Assembly (NCBI RefSeq): GCF_934561205.1
Contig: NZ_CAKTFU010000019.1
Location: forward strand, 1 to 46,840
Source: an uncultured Gemmiger sp.
GTDB taxonomy: Bacteria > Bacillota > Clostridia > Oscillospirales > Ruminococcaceae
Direction: 5' to 3'
DNA: 46,840 bases
In this document: positions 15,676-25,562 of the stretch, one piece after another
How the letters are laid out: each line of letters begins with the position of its first letter
How positions within the stretch are numbered: the first letter of the stretch is position 1
Position numbers and translations under genes: made by a program
Notes under the pieces: generated by a model
Seen by the model: the letters and a program-made list of their open reading frames with translations, nothing else
Databases searched by the model: none
What the model was told of the DNA's origin: nothing

Positions 15676-15791
15676 GAGCCTTCCCCCTTTGGGGGAAGGT
15701 GGCGCGGAACGCGCCGGATGAGGGGGAAATGTCCGGCAGGCATCCCCTCATCAGTCACCTGCGGTGACAGCTTCCCCCAAAGGGGGAAGCC
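15676..15791. repeat. CCTTCCCC element, copy 1
   Basis: A ~115-bp non-coding element begins with GCCTTCCCCC and ends with GGGGGAAGCC. Internal hairpins are GGCGCGGAACGCGCC and CACCTGCGGTG, with the marker GGATGAGGGGG. Further copies are at 44651-44724 (right-truncated) and 45936-46048. Confidence 0.85.
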
Positions 15792-15835
15792 ATATGTGCG
15801 ATTTACCCGTTATGTTGTTATAGCCGCAAAGTCGC

Positions 15836-15859
15836 GGGCGGGGCATGCCCCGCCCCTAC
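15836..15859. repeat. GTAGGG-type palindrome
   Basis: GGGCGGGGCATGCCCCGCCC followed by CTAC, the same unit as at 6240 and 42830. It lies just beyond the ANTAR gene stop. Confidence 0.7.
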
Positions 15860-15884
15860 GGAGTACCCGTGAAAAAACCGCCCC

Positions 15885-16451
15885 CTACTCCTCGGCCTCC
15901 AAAATTTCCTCCGCCACCTCGCCGCGGCTCTTGCGGGTATCCATGGCGGTCTTTTCGATCAGGCGGTGCGCCTCGGCCTCGGTCATGCCGCGCTTTTCGA
16001 TCAAAAAGCACTTGGCGCGGTCCACCAGCCGCAGCTGCGCCAGCTTGTCCTGCAGCTTGGCGTTTTCGGCGCGCACCAAATTAAGACGCCGGCAGATACT
16101 TGCCGCCATCTGCACGGTCTGCCGAAACTGCACGGCGGAAAAGGGCTTGCCCAGAACCAGCACGCCGTAGTCCTGCAGCTTGTCGGAAATCTGCTCGGCC
16201 GTGCCGGTCTTGGCCAGCAAAATGACACCGGCATCGCTTTTTTGCACCGCGTCCATGCCCAGCTCGTGGCCAAACTCGTCGGGCAGGGGCGTGTTGATGA
16301 TGATAACTTCAAAATCCTTGCCGTCCATGCGGCGGCGTGCCTCGCCGCCGCTGGCCACTATGGCGGGGCGGGTGTAGCCAAGCTCGGCCACATGGCGGGC
16401 CAGATACTCGTTGGCGTTGTTGCCCGCCGATACGATCAGCGCGTTTGCCAC
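15885..16451 (-). CDS. ANTAR-domain antiterminator, glutamine synthetase-linked
   Basis: This 188-residue protein has a CheY-like N-terminal domain (about 1-115) and a C-terminal ANTAR RNA-binding three-helix domain (about 125-185: LRLVDRAKCFLIEKRGMTEAEAHRLIEKTAMD). The expected phospho-acceptor Asp is Asn53 (INTPLPDE), so ordinary phosphorylation is unlikely and it may act as a pseudo-receiver. It follows the type I glutamine synthetase gene by 22 bases and is probably in its operon. ANTAR proteins prevent termination by binding paired hexaloop hairpins in leaders; nitrogen genes are plausible targets. Confidence 0.88.
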   Translation of the reverse strand: MANALIVSAGNNANEYLARHVAELGYTRPAIVASGGEARRRMDGKDFEVIIINTPLPDEFGHELGMDAVQKSDAGVILLAKTGTAEQISDKLQDYGVLVLGKPFSAVQFRQTVQMAASICRRLNLVRAENAKLQDKLAQLRLVDRAKCFLIEKRGMTEAEAHRLIEKTAMDTRKSRGEVAEEILEAEE

Positions 16452-16473
16452 GGAAATCCCCCCTTTTGTCGGG

Positions 16474-17781
16474 TCACAGGATCAAAAATCCGTGTTGGCG
16501 GTTCCAGGCGGCGGGGTCGGTGGCAGACTCAAAGTCATGGCAAAGCAGGGTCTGGTACTCAAAATATTTGCTTTGCAGCGCTGTGGGCAGCTCTTGGCTG
16601 ATGAACTCGCTCTGGGCGGCCACCGTGATGGCCTCGCGCAGGGTGCGGGGCAGGCTTTCCAGCCCCTGTGCCGCGCCGGGGCAGAACAGGTTGCGGTTTA
16701 CCGCGTCGGGCAGGGGCAGATTGCGGTCAATGCCGTCCAGCCCGGCGGCCAGGATCAGGCCGATGACCAGATACGGGTTGCCTGCGGGGTCGGGGCAGCG
16801 CAGCTCCACGCGGCACAGGTCGCCTATGGCACTGGGCAGACGCACCAGCTGGCTGCGGTTCTGGCGGCTCCAGCTGACGTAGAGCGGTGCCTCGTTGGCG
16901 CCCAGCCGTGCGTAGGAGTTGGGCACGGGGTTGCAGAAGGCCGTCAGCTCCCGCGCGTGGGCCAGAATGCCCGCCACAAAATGCCCGGCCTCGCTGTCGG
17001 GGGTAAAGCCGTCAAACAGGTTTTTGCCGTCGCGCAGCAGCGAAAGGTTGACGTGCAGGCCGTTGCCGGGCTTGTCGGCCAGGGGCTTGGGCATAAAGCT
17101 GGCAAACAGGCCGTTGCGGGCGGCAATGGCCTTGACGGTGCTCTTGAAGGTGTTCAGGTTGTCGGCCGAGCGCAGCGCGTCCGCATACAAAAAGCAGACC
17201 TCGTTCTGGCCCGGACCGCTTTCGTGGTGGCTGTGTTCGGGGTGCAGACCCATCTCCTCAATGGCAAAGCAGATCTCGCGGCGCAGGTTCTCGCCCTTGT
17301 CCAGCGGCGGGATGTCAAAGTAGCCGCCGCGATCCAGCGGGGTGTGGGTGGGGCTGCCGTGCTCGTCGGTCTCGAACAGGTAAAATTCGCACTCGCAGCC
17401 GACGTTGCAGATCAGCCCGCGGGCCTTGGCGCGCTTTACCACCGATTGCAGATACCCGCGGCAGTTGCCCTCAAACGGGCGGCCGTCGGGCAGGGTAATG
17501 TCGCAGTACATGCGGATAACGCGGCCCTCGGCGGGGCGCCACGGCAGCACGGTGGCGGTGTCGGGGTCGGGGTGCAGTACCAGATCGCTTTCCTCCACGT
17601 TCAGGAACCCTGCAATGGAGGAGCCGTCAAAGCTGATGCCCTGCTCAAAGGCGCGGGGCAGCTCGCGGGCAAAAAGGGATACGGTTTTTTGGTTGCCGAA
17701 AATATCGCAGAAGGTGAGTTTGGCAAATTTGACGTCATTATCCTCGACAAAATTGAGGATGTCCTGTGCGGTACGTTTCAT
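16474..17781 (-). CDS. glnA: Type I glutamine synthetase
   Basis: This 435-residue protein makes glutamine from glutamate, ammonia and ATP. Visible signatures are FDGSSIAGF near the N-terminus, [42 protein letters not shown] and RCPDPAGNPYL, all in the usual order. AGGAGG lies before the ATG. It is followed by the ANTAR gene in the same direction and lies downstream of the type III enzyme, so two unrelated glutamine synthetases are clustered. No clear promoter was found in its repeat-rich upstream region. Confidence 0.93.
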   Translation of the reverse strand: MKRTAQDILNFVEDNDVKFAKLTFCDIFGNQKTVSLFARELPRAFEQGISFDGSSIAGFLNVEESDLVLHPDPDTATVLPWRPAEGRVIRMYCDITLPDGRPFEGNCRGYLQSVVKRAKARGLICNVGCECEFYLFETDEHGSPTHTPLDRGGYFDIPPLDKGENLRREICFAIEEMGLHPEHSHHESGPGQNEVCFLYADALRSADNLNTFKSTVKAIAARNGLFASFMPKPLADKPGNGLHVNLSLLRDGKNLFDGFTPDSEAGHFVAGILAHARELTAFCNPVPNSYARLGANEAPLYVSWSRQNRSQLVRLPSAIGDLCRVELRCPDPAGNPYLVIGLILAAGLDGIDRNLPLPDAVNRNLFCPGAAQGLESLPRTLREAITVAAQSEFISQELPTALQSKYFEYQTLLCHDFESATDPAAWNRQHGFLIL

Positions 17782-17887
17782 AGGAGCCTCCTGTGGTCAA
17801 ATGACAGAGTGGAGAGTTGAAAGTTGAGATTTGGTGTGCCCGTAGGGAAAAAGCCATAATGCAGGGTACCCGGTAGGTTGGCGTTGC

Positions 17888-17927
17888 CGCAAGGCGGCAC
17901 GGAACGGTCGAGACCGTTCCCTACAAA
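17888..17927 (+). repeat. MITE-like repeat fragment (right half)
   Basis: GGCGGCACGGAACGGTC..GACCGTTCCCTACAAA matches the right-hand half of the ~220-bp element. The left half is absent. The rest of the 17782-18108 gap is made of palindromes described separately. Confidence 0.6.
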
Positions 17928-17978
17928 TAACCGGAGGGTAAGCGGTTATAGGCAAAACCGCCTGTTTCCGGCAGGTTT

Positions 17979-18070
17979 GTAGGGGACGCATATATGCGTC
18001 CCGCGCGGTTTACCCGTTAGGCTGCATTGCCGGGATGGTTGCGGCGGGCGGCATATATGCCGCCCCTACA
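17979..18070. repeat. GTAGGG palindrome pair upstream of glnA
   Basis: GGGACGCATATATGCGTCCC preceded by GTAG (17979-18002) and GGGCGGCATATATGCCGCCC followed by CTACA (18046-18070) face each other. The linker GGTTTACCCGTTAGG is the reverse complement of the linker in the 6291 and 42887 composites, so this is a third, inverted copy with different arms. Confidence 0.7.
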
Positions 18071-18108
18071 GGTTACCCATAAAGTTCACCCTACCTTTCC
18101 CCCGTATA

Positions 18109-18144
18109 CCCAAAAGGCTCACCGTTGCAGGTGAGCCTTTTGGG
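18109..18144 (-). terminator. Hairpin after type III glutamine synthetase
   Basis: CCCAAAAGGCTCACC and GGTGAGCCTTTTGGG pair perfectly around six bases, 47 bases past the stop. The T run is weak (TTTT within the stem), so it is probably a terminator or a stabilising 3' hairpin. Confidence 0.7.
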
Positions 18145-18190
18145 TGGTGTAAGAAAATAGGAAGAAAGAGAATGTCAAACTTTGTCCCGC

Positions 18191-20281
<2,091 letters not shown>

Positions 20282-20320
20282 ACTTCATACTCCTTCACTG
20301 CTCTATTGGGGGACTTAGTG

Positions 20321-20355
20321 AAAAAGGGCGCTGCGAAAACACATTCGCAGCGCCC
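20321..20355 (-). terminator. Terminator-like hairpin in the glnN leader
   Basis: Read leftward, GGGCGCTGCGAA, a six-base loop and TTCGCAGCGCCC are followed by TTTTT: a textbook intrinsic terminator located between the glnN promoter and its start codon. It begins only about ten bases after the expected transcription start. No rightward gene needs it. Confidence 0.75.
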
Positions 20356-20371
20356 TTGCTGTTATGACTCT

Positions 20372-20400
20372 ATTATACGGGCAACGCAGGCAAATTGCAA
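20372..20400 (-). promoter_or_regulatory. Promoter of glnN
   Basis: Leftward TTGCAA (20395-20400) and TATAAT (20372-20377) are separated by 17 bases. Confidence 0.78.
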
Positions 20401-20495
20401 CTGGCGAAACGCTAAAAAATTGCCCGATTTTCACCCAAAAACTGGGGGAAATGTAGGGTGCGGAGAAATGGGGGAGTGTGGTATACTGATATAAA

Positions 20496-20533
20496 CAAAA
20501 GATAATAGATAAAAGATAATAGATAATAAATAA
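20496..20533. repeat. AT-rich GATAATAGATAA tract
   Basis: AAAGATAATAGATAA is repeated with small changes. It is the reverse orientation of the tract before the NUDIX gene at 6490. It sits in a 500-base gap without genes. Confidence 0.6.
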
Positions 20534-20614
20534 GGTGGGGTTTGCTCCCCCTGGTCGCAAACCGAAAAGGGGATGCGCAGTACAGCAAAAATGTTTTGCC
20601 GTGGGCGAAACGCC

Positions 20615-20840
20615 CAGCTTGTAGAAAAAGCCTGTTACCGGAATATTTGTAGGGATGGGTCTTGACCCATCCGCACATATGGCCGCGCGCAGCGCATAAA
20701 ATCGCGCCGAACGGCGCGCGGCTTTCTCACTGTGTCGTGTTTTGGGCAAGGCGGCACGGAACGGTCGAGACCGTTCCCTACAAACCATTCGATAGGTTGC
20801 AAATGCTGCATAAAGTCAAAGACGGTTTTTCGACAGCCTG
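20615..20840 (+). mobile_element. MITE-like repeat, copy 2 (complete, 226 bp)
   Basis: Ends are CAGCTTGTAGAAAAAGCC and, inverted, CAGGCTGTCGAAAAACC, an imperfect terminal inverted repeat. Inside are TTTGTAGGGATGGGTC with its mirror, the GGCCGCGCGCAGCGC hairpin and GGAACGGTCGAGACCGTTCC followed by CTACAAA. No coding capacity. Other copies start at 11360, 28901, 32132 (inverted) and 39891. Confidence 0.82.
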
Positions 20841-20899
20841 TATTTCTTATTAAAAAAATTCCGCCCTTCTGCGGGGCGGGCGGAACGGGAGGATATTCT

Positions 20900-21394
20900 A
20901 TGGAAATCGAACGCAAATGGTTTGTCAAAGGCTGGCCCGAAAACCTGCCCCAGACCTCGCTGTATCAGATGGATCAGGGCTATATCAGTGTGCGCCCCAC
21001 CGTGCGCATACGGCGCGAAGCCCTGCAGGGCGGCAGGACCGCACTGGTGCTCTGCTTTAAGGGCAGCGGCACGCTGAGCCGTGAGGAGATCGAGACCGAG
21101 ATCGACGCCGACCTGTTTGCCAAGCTGGAACACCTCATCGGCAAGCCGCTGATCCGCAAGGAACGCCGCGGCTACGCCCTGCCCGGCGGGCTGACCCTGG
21201 AGGTCAACTGTGTGGACCCCGATGCGCCCACCGGCTTTTGGTACGCCGAGGTGGAATTTGAAACCGAAGCCCAGGCGCTGGCGTGGAACCCCGCCGATGC
21301 GGGGCTGGCCGCCTACCTTTGCGACGAATGCACCGGCCGCGCGGGCGCCAGCATGGGGGAGTATTGGCTGCAAACCAGAGGGGAAAGCGTTTGA
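20900..21394 (+). CDS. CYTH domain protein
   Basis: This 164-residue protein begins with the CYTH signature ExExK (Glu2, Glu4, Lys6 in MEIERKW) and has the matching basic and acidic strands RPTVRIRR, LCFKGSG, ETEIDADLF, IRKERRGY and YAEVEFET expected in the triphosphate tunnel. CYTH enzymes hydrolyse triphosphates (tripolyphosphate, thiamine triphosphate) or make cAMP; short bacterial forms such as this are usually tripolyphosphatases. GGGAGGA precedes the ATG. The frame is open further upstream through the MITE, but that part is not coding. Confidence 0.87.
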   Translation: MEIERKWFVKGWPENLPQTSLYQMDQGYISVRPTVRIRREALQGGRTALVLCFKGSGTLSREEIETEIDADLFAKLEHLIGKPLIRKERRGYALPGGLTLEVNCVDPDAPTGFWYAEVEFETEAQALAWNPADAGLAAYLCDECTGRAGASMGEYWLQTRGESV

Positions 21395-21431
21395 CAGGGC
21401 GGCGGCACCGCGCAATTCCCGCGTCGGGCGC

Positions 21432-22244
21432 TCACTCGCAAAGCTGATAAAACACCACAGCCCCCGCGGCGGCCACGTTGAGGGAGTCCACGCCGTGGCG
21501 CATGGGGATCATGACCGTGTAATCGCATTGGGCGATCGTCGTTTTGGCCAGACCGTCACCCTCGGTGCCCAGCACAACGGCCAGCTTTTCCTCGCGCTGC
21601 AGGGCGGGGGCGCGCACACTGATGGCGCGGTCGTCCAGCGCCATGGCGGCGGTCTTAAAGCCCAGGGCGTGCAGTGTGTCGATGCCCCCGGCGGGCCAGC
21701 AATCCAGCCGCGCCCAGGGGATCTGAAACACCGTGCCCATGCTGACGCGCACGGCGCGGCGGTACAGCGGGTCGCAGCAGCCGGGCGAAAGCAGCACGCC
21801 GTCCATGCCCAGCGCCGCCGCGCTGCGGAAGATCGCACCGAGGTTGGTGGAATCCACAATGTTTTCCAGCACGGCGATGCGGCGGGCGTTTTGGCAGACC
21901 TCGGCCACCGTGCGCGGGGCGGGGCGGCGCATGGCGCACAGCACACCGCGGGTCAGCGTGTAGCCTGTCAGCTGCTGCAGCACCGCGCGGTCGGCGGTGT
22001 ACACCGGCACATCGGGGCAGCGCGCCAGCACGGCGGCGGCAGACCCCGCAATGTGCGGGCGCTCCATCAAAAAGGAAAGCGGCTCACAGCCCGCGTCCAG
22101 CGCCGTGCCGATGACCTTGGGGCTTTCGGCAATAAAAATGCCCTTTTCCGGCTCGGCGCGGCTGCGCAGGGCGTTTTCGGTCAGGCGGGCGTAGACGTCC
22201 AGTTCGGGGGCGGAAATCTCCGTCACTTCGATGATTTTCGGCAT
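21432..22244 (-). CDS. SpoU/TrmH-family RNA 2'-O-methyltransferase
   Basis: This 270-residue protein has a small N-terminal substrate-binding domain (about 20-100) and a C-terminal trefoil-knot SPOUT domain with motif 1 ENIVDSTNLGAIFRSAAALG, motif 2 VVLGTEGDGL and motif 3 IPMRHGVDSLNVAAAGAV. Such enzymes methylate a ribose 2'-OH in rRNA or tRNA using SAM. The start at 22244 has AAGGAG upstream. It follows a 56-residue protein gene by four bases, in a leftward operon starting at 23168. Confidence 0.9.
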   Translation of the reverse strand: MPKIIEVTEISAPELDVYARLTENALRSRAEPEKGIFIAESPKVIGTALDAGCEPLSFLMERPHIAGSAAAVLARCPDVPVYTADRAVLQQLTGYTLTRGVLCAMRRPAPRTVAEVCQNARRIAVLENIVDSTNLGAIFRSAAALGMDGVLLSPGCCDPLYRRAVRVSMGTVFQIPWARLDCWPAGGIDTLHALGFKTAAMALDDRAISVRAPALQREEKLAVVLGTEGDGLAKTTIAQCDYTVMIPMRHGVDSLNVAAAGAVVFYQLCE

Positions 22245-22248
22245 AAGC

Positions 22249-22419
22249 TCACGGCTCCTTCGGGGGATTCTTTTGCTTTTCCCGCGCCTCGCGCGCCAGC
22301 TCCTCAAAGGTGCGGTCCTGCGTAAAGCAGCGGTGATAGGGGTTCTGCAGCCCCCTGTGGGGGTCGGCGGGGCGCGGGCGGCGGCGCAGTGCCCGCCGCA
22401 GCCATTCGGGCATCTTCAT
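22249..22419 (-). CDS. Small basic hypothetical protein (56 aa)
   Basis: This short frame lies between two leftward genes with gaps of about five bases on each side, the spacing of a real operon member. The product is Arg-rich at the N-terminus (MPEWLRRALRRRPRP) and ends with a charged helix (RTFEELAREAREKQKN). Start at 22419 or 22413; the ribosome site is weak. No family recognised. Confidence 0.5.
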   Translation of the reverse strand: MKMPEWLRRALRRRPRPADPHRGLQNPYHRCFTQDRTFEELAREAREKQKNPPKEP

Positions 22420-22424
22420 GGCGG

Positions 22425-23168
22425 TCACTCTGCGGCACCGGCGGTCAGCTGCTGCCACAGGGCCTCCCCGGCGGCAAACTTGTCGGCGTTCTTGTCGCCC
22501 CAGACGCCGCGCGCGCCGATGTACAAATTTGCCAGCACGTCCTGGTTGTCGCCTGTCAGGTCGTCCATCAGGGTGTAGCCGTCGTACTGCCCCAGCTCCA
22601 GCCCGGCCAGCACGGGGCAGTCGCCCCAGCGGTAGACCATCTGCTGCCAGGCATCGTCGGGCAGGGTCTCGGCGTCGTCGGGCTGGGTGCCGTCCCGATA
22701 CCGCAGTACGCCGGTGTTCTTTTCAAAGCCCGCCGGGTCCTGCAAAATATAGATAAAGGTTTCGCCATCGGTGACCTCGGCGCTCAGCTGGGTGACGCCC
22801 GCCATCTGGTAGTAGGCGTCGGTGTTGCTTTCCTCCCCGGCAAAGTCCACCGTGTACTGGCTGATCTGCACCACGACCTTGCCGTCGCCGTTCAGGTCGC
22901 TGCAAAAGGGGGTCAGCGCGTCCTGCAAAGCGGTGACGGTGTCCTGCGGCAGCTCGGCGGTGCCGACATAGCCGATCTTGATATCGGGGCGGGTCTGCAG
23001 CACGGTATCCTTAACAAACACTGCAATCAAAACCACGGCCACGATCGCAACGGCCACCAGTTTGCCGTTGTAGTGCCACCAGTTGGCGGCCTTTTCTTTT
23101 TTGGTGTATTCCTTGGGCGGTTCGGGCGCAGAGTAGGTTTCGACGCTGTCTTTTGTGACCCATGCCAT
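22425..23168 (-). CDS. Single-pass membrane protein of unknown function
   Basis: This 247-residue protein has a short cytosolic N-terminus (MAWVTKDSVETYSAPEPP), one transmembrane helix (about residues 37-55) and an extracellular domain of about 190 residues with Asp-rich loops (DLNGDGKVVVQISQY, a calcium-loop-like pattern). I do not recognise the family. AAAGGAGA precedes the ATG at 23168; the frame continues far upstream antisense to other genes but that is a shadow. It heads a leftward operon with the 56-residue protein and the SpoU methyltransferase. Confidence 0.75.
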   Translation of the reverse strand: MAWVTKDSVETYSAPEPPKEYTKKEKAANWWHYNGKLVAVAIVAVVLIAVFVKDTVLQTRPDIKIGYVGTAELPQDTVTALQDALTPFCSDLNGDGKVVVQISQYTVDFAGEESNTDAYYQMAGVTQLSAEVTDGETFIYILQDPAGFEKNTGVLRYRDGTQPDDAETLPDDAWQQMVYRWGDCPVLAGLELGQYDGYTLMDDLTGDNQDVLANLYIGARGVWGDKNADKFAAGEALWQQLTAGAAE

Positions 23169-23249
23169 GGCAAAATCTCCTTTTAACCTCAGTTGCCTTA
23201 TTGTACCATATTTTTGCGGGAATATTTGTAAACTTATTTTAACAAAACC

Positions 23250-23278
23250 TTGCAAACAGGGCAGCGGAACGGTATGAT
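23250..23278 (+). promoter_or_regulatory. Promoter of the second DUF624-like gene
   Basis: TTGCAA (23250-23255) and TATGAT (23273-23278) are spaced by 17 bases. TATTATACTGTGT is directly repeated just after it (about 23277-23304), offering extra -10-like sequences. Confidence 0.6.
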
Positions 23279-23351
23279 TATACTGTGTTATTATTATACT
23301 GTGTGTCCGCATATAAGTCAAAATATGCGGTAAAAAACAAGGAGCTTTTTT

Positions 23352-24128
23352 ATGAACGAATCCTCGGGCCGCAAAGTCGGCATCGCCCGTTTTTTTGAAC
23401 TGCTGGGGCGCGATTTGTGGGCGTTGTATCGCTCCAGCTTTTTGTGCTGCGCGGCCTTTGTGCCGGGGCTTGCAGCCGTGCTGTTCGGCCTGATGGCGCA
23501 CGCCCCGCTGCTGTGCGCCCTGGGCGGCGCGCTGGGCGGAGCACTGGGCGGGCCGTTTTTGGTGGGCATGGCCGACACGACCCTGCGCGCCCTGCGCGAC
23601 GAGCCGGGCTACTGGTGGCACACCTACAAGCGCGCCTGGCGGCAGAACTGGCGGCAAAGCCTTGTGCCCGGTGCCCTGCTGGGGCTGTTTTTGGGCGGCT
23701 GGACGGCTGTTTTGTTCCATATGGTAAACGAGGGCAGCCCGTCCACCCTGATGTGGGCGGCGGCCGTTGTGGGCATGTTTGTCTGCGTGGGCTTTTTTGT
23801 CTGGCTGTTTGCGCAGATCCCGCTGGTGGACCTGCCGCTGACGGAACTGATCAAAAATGCCGCGCTGATGTTCTTCGGCTTTTTGCCGCGCACACTGGCT
23901 GCGGCGGCCATCACCGCCGTGTACTGGGTGGTCATGCTGCTGACGCTGCCCGCCAGCATTATCGTTATCCTCGCTTTTGGGTTCTGGCTGCCCGTCGTCC
24001 CCGCGCTGATGGTCATCTACCCCGGCCTGGACAAGGTGTTCCGCCTGGAAGAAACGCTGAAAGAGCGCCGCGATGCCGAAATCAATGAGCGCCTGGCCGC
24101 CCGCGAAGCGGAGAACCACGACCTGTAA
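23352..24128 (+). CDS. DUF624/YesL-like membrane protein, paralog 2
   Basis: This 258-residue protein has about five transmembrane segments and the shared motif LRALRDEPGYWWHTYKRAW followed by QNWRQSLVPG, the same as in the protein at 7809, and a charged C-terminal helix (RLEETLKERRDAEINERLAAREAE). Both paralogs are followed by a gene for a soluble beta-rich protein, here the C39-peptidase-like gene 12 bases away. Function is unknown; a membrane partner role for the downstream protein is inferred. Confidence 0.7.
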   Translation: MNESSGRKVGIARFFELLGRDLWALYRSSFLCCAAFVPGLAAVLFGLMAHAPLLCALGGALGGALGGPFLVGMADTTLRALRDEPGYWWHTYKRAWRQNWRQSLVPGALLGLFLGGWTAVLFHMVNEGSPSTLMWAAAVVGMFVCVGFFVWLFAQIPLVDLPLTELIKNAALMFFGFLPRTLAAAAITAVYWVVMLLTLPASIIVILAFGFWLPVVPALMVIYPGLDKVFRLEETLKERRDAEINERLAAREAENHDL

Positions 24129-24140
24129 AGGGGCTGCACC

Positions 24141-25451
24141 ATGGAAAGAAACACTGTAATTTTGCGTGACACCGACGTTTTTATGCGCGGTGAGCTGGAC
24201 AATGTAACGATCTCGGACGGGCGCATCGTGCTGGATCTGGTGCAGGGCAGCTATGTGCCCTACGGCTGCTACACCAGCGCACCCCTGCCGATGCCCGCCT
24301 TTGACGCGCTGCGCGTAAGCTGGAACGCCGACGCCCCCGACCAGACTGCAGTCGAGGTGCAGGCCCGCGTGATGGTGGACGGCAACTGGACGACCTGGGT
24401 CAGCTTTGGCAAATGGAGCCGTTTTCTGCGCCGCGAATCCCCCGCCCCGCAGGACAAGGGTTGCCTGCAGCGCCGCCCCGATGTGCTGCTGCTGGACAGC
24501 AAGACCGGCCAACAGGCGCAGATCCGCATCTACCTGTACACAAAATCCGACCGCCTGACCCCCGCCGTCAGCCTGCTTTGCGCCAGTGTGCGCACACAGG
24601 ACGGCATCCCCGCCGGCGGCCGCCCCATCAACACGCGGATGCATCTTTTGCCCTACGCCGCCGCCCGCCGCGCCCCTGCGCTGCGCCCGTGGATGGACAT
24701 GGCCTGCAGCCTGACCGCCCTGACCAACCGCTGGGGCGCCGACCTTCTGCCGGAGGAACTGGCGCAAATCGTGCGGGACTGGCGCACCGATGACACCGAT
24801 ACGCAAAACCTCTGCTTTGCCGCTGCCGCCGCCGCAGCGTGGGGGTTCCCGACCTGGGTGTGCTACGGCAATCTGGCATTGCTGCGCGACGAGGCCCGCC
24901 ACGGTTTCGGCGCGGTGGTGGCGCTGCAATCCACCCCCGCCGAGATAGCCGCCGGCCTGCCGGAGCGCCGCTTTGCCGCCGTGCGCGGCTTTACCGCCGT
25001 AAACAGCACCCCGCAGGTGCTGCTGTGCGACCCCTGCGCCGCCGAAAACGACTTTGACACCGAGACCGCCATGCCGCTGGACAGCTTTATGGTGGCGTGG
25101 GACAACGTCGCCCTGCTGATGCGCCCGCAGCCGAACGGTGCGCACCGCGCGCCGCGCACCCGCACAGGCGCGTGGATACGTCCCGTCGGGACCGAGTTCC
25201 CGGACATCTACCGCCTGTACGTCAACGGGGAGGAGCACCCCCTGGGGGACGATTTCTGCGCCCACGGCGGGCTGCTGGCCTGGACCGAGGCCGACGGCAC
25301 CGTGCATGCCTCCACCGCGCACCGCACCTTCCACTTTGCCGAGCCGCAGCAGGGCGGGCTGTGCATCCCCAGGCAGGAGCCGCCCCGCAAATGCACGGTG
25401 TTTGCCATTGACCCCGCCGGGCAGATGCTGGTGGGCGATGTGACGGTGTAA
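24141..25451 (+). CDS. C39-peptidase-like protein, probably inactive
   Basis: This 436-residue protein has a beta-sandwich-like N-terminal region (about 1-150, with VSWNADAPDQTAVEVQARVMVDG) and a papain-like C39 family region (about 180-330), as in peptidase C39 family proteins. The nucleophile Cys189 (MACSLTAL) and the Asp of LLCDP (297) are present, but the position that is His in GHL of the family reads Arg277 (RRFAAVRGF), so peptidase activity is doubtful. No signal peptide is seen. It is co-transcribed with the DUF624-like gene. Confidence 0.68.
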   Translation: MERNTVILRDTDVFMRGELDNVTISDGRIVLDLVQGSYVPYGCYTSAPLPMPAFDALRVSWNADAPDQTAVEVQARVMVDGNWTTWVSFGKWSRFLRRESPAPQDKGCLQRRPDVLLLDSKTGQQAQIRIYLYTKSDRLTPAVSLLCASVRTQDGIPAGGRPINTRMHLLPYAAARRAPALRPWMDMACSLTALTNRWGADLLPEELAQIVRDWRTDDTDTQNLCFAAAAAAAWGFPTWVCYGNLALLRDEARHGFGAVVALQSTPAEIAAGLPERRFAAVRGFTAVNSTPQVLLCDPCAAENDFDTETAMPLDSFMVAWDNVALLMRPQPNGAHRAPRTRTGAWIRPVGTEFPDIYRLYVNGEEHPLGDDFCAHGGLLAWTEADGTVHASTAHRTFHFAEPQQGGLCIPRQEPPRKCTVFAIDPAGQMLVGDVTV

Positions 25452-25489
25452 AGGGGCAGAATCGGACGCAGTTTTTACAATTCTGCCGT

Positions 25490-25518
25490 TTGCATTTTGC
25501 GCCGCGTTGCGGTATAAT
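25490..25518 (+). promoter_or_regulatory. Promoter of the lipoprotein gene
   Basis: TTGCAT (25490-25495) and TATAAT (25513-25518) are spaced by 17 bases, 45 bases before the start codon. Confidence 0.75.
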
Positions 25519-25562
25519 GTACTGTACGCTTTTGGCTTTTATACCTGTGGAGGGTTTTTATA

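Noticed and set aside
23169..25334. Long upstream extension of the membrane protein frame ending at 22425
   Set aside because: The extension is antisense to the DUF624-like and C39-like genes; AAAGGAGA plus ATG at 23168 marks the real start.
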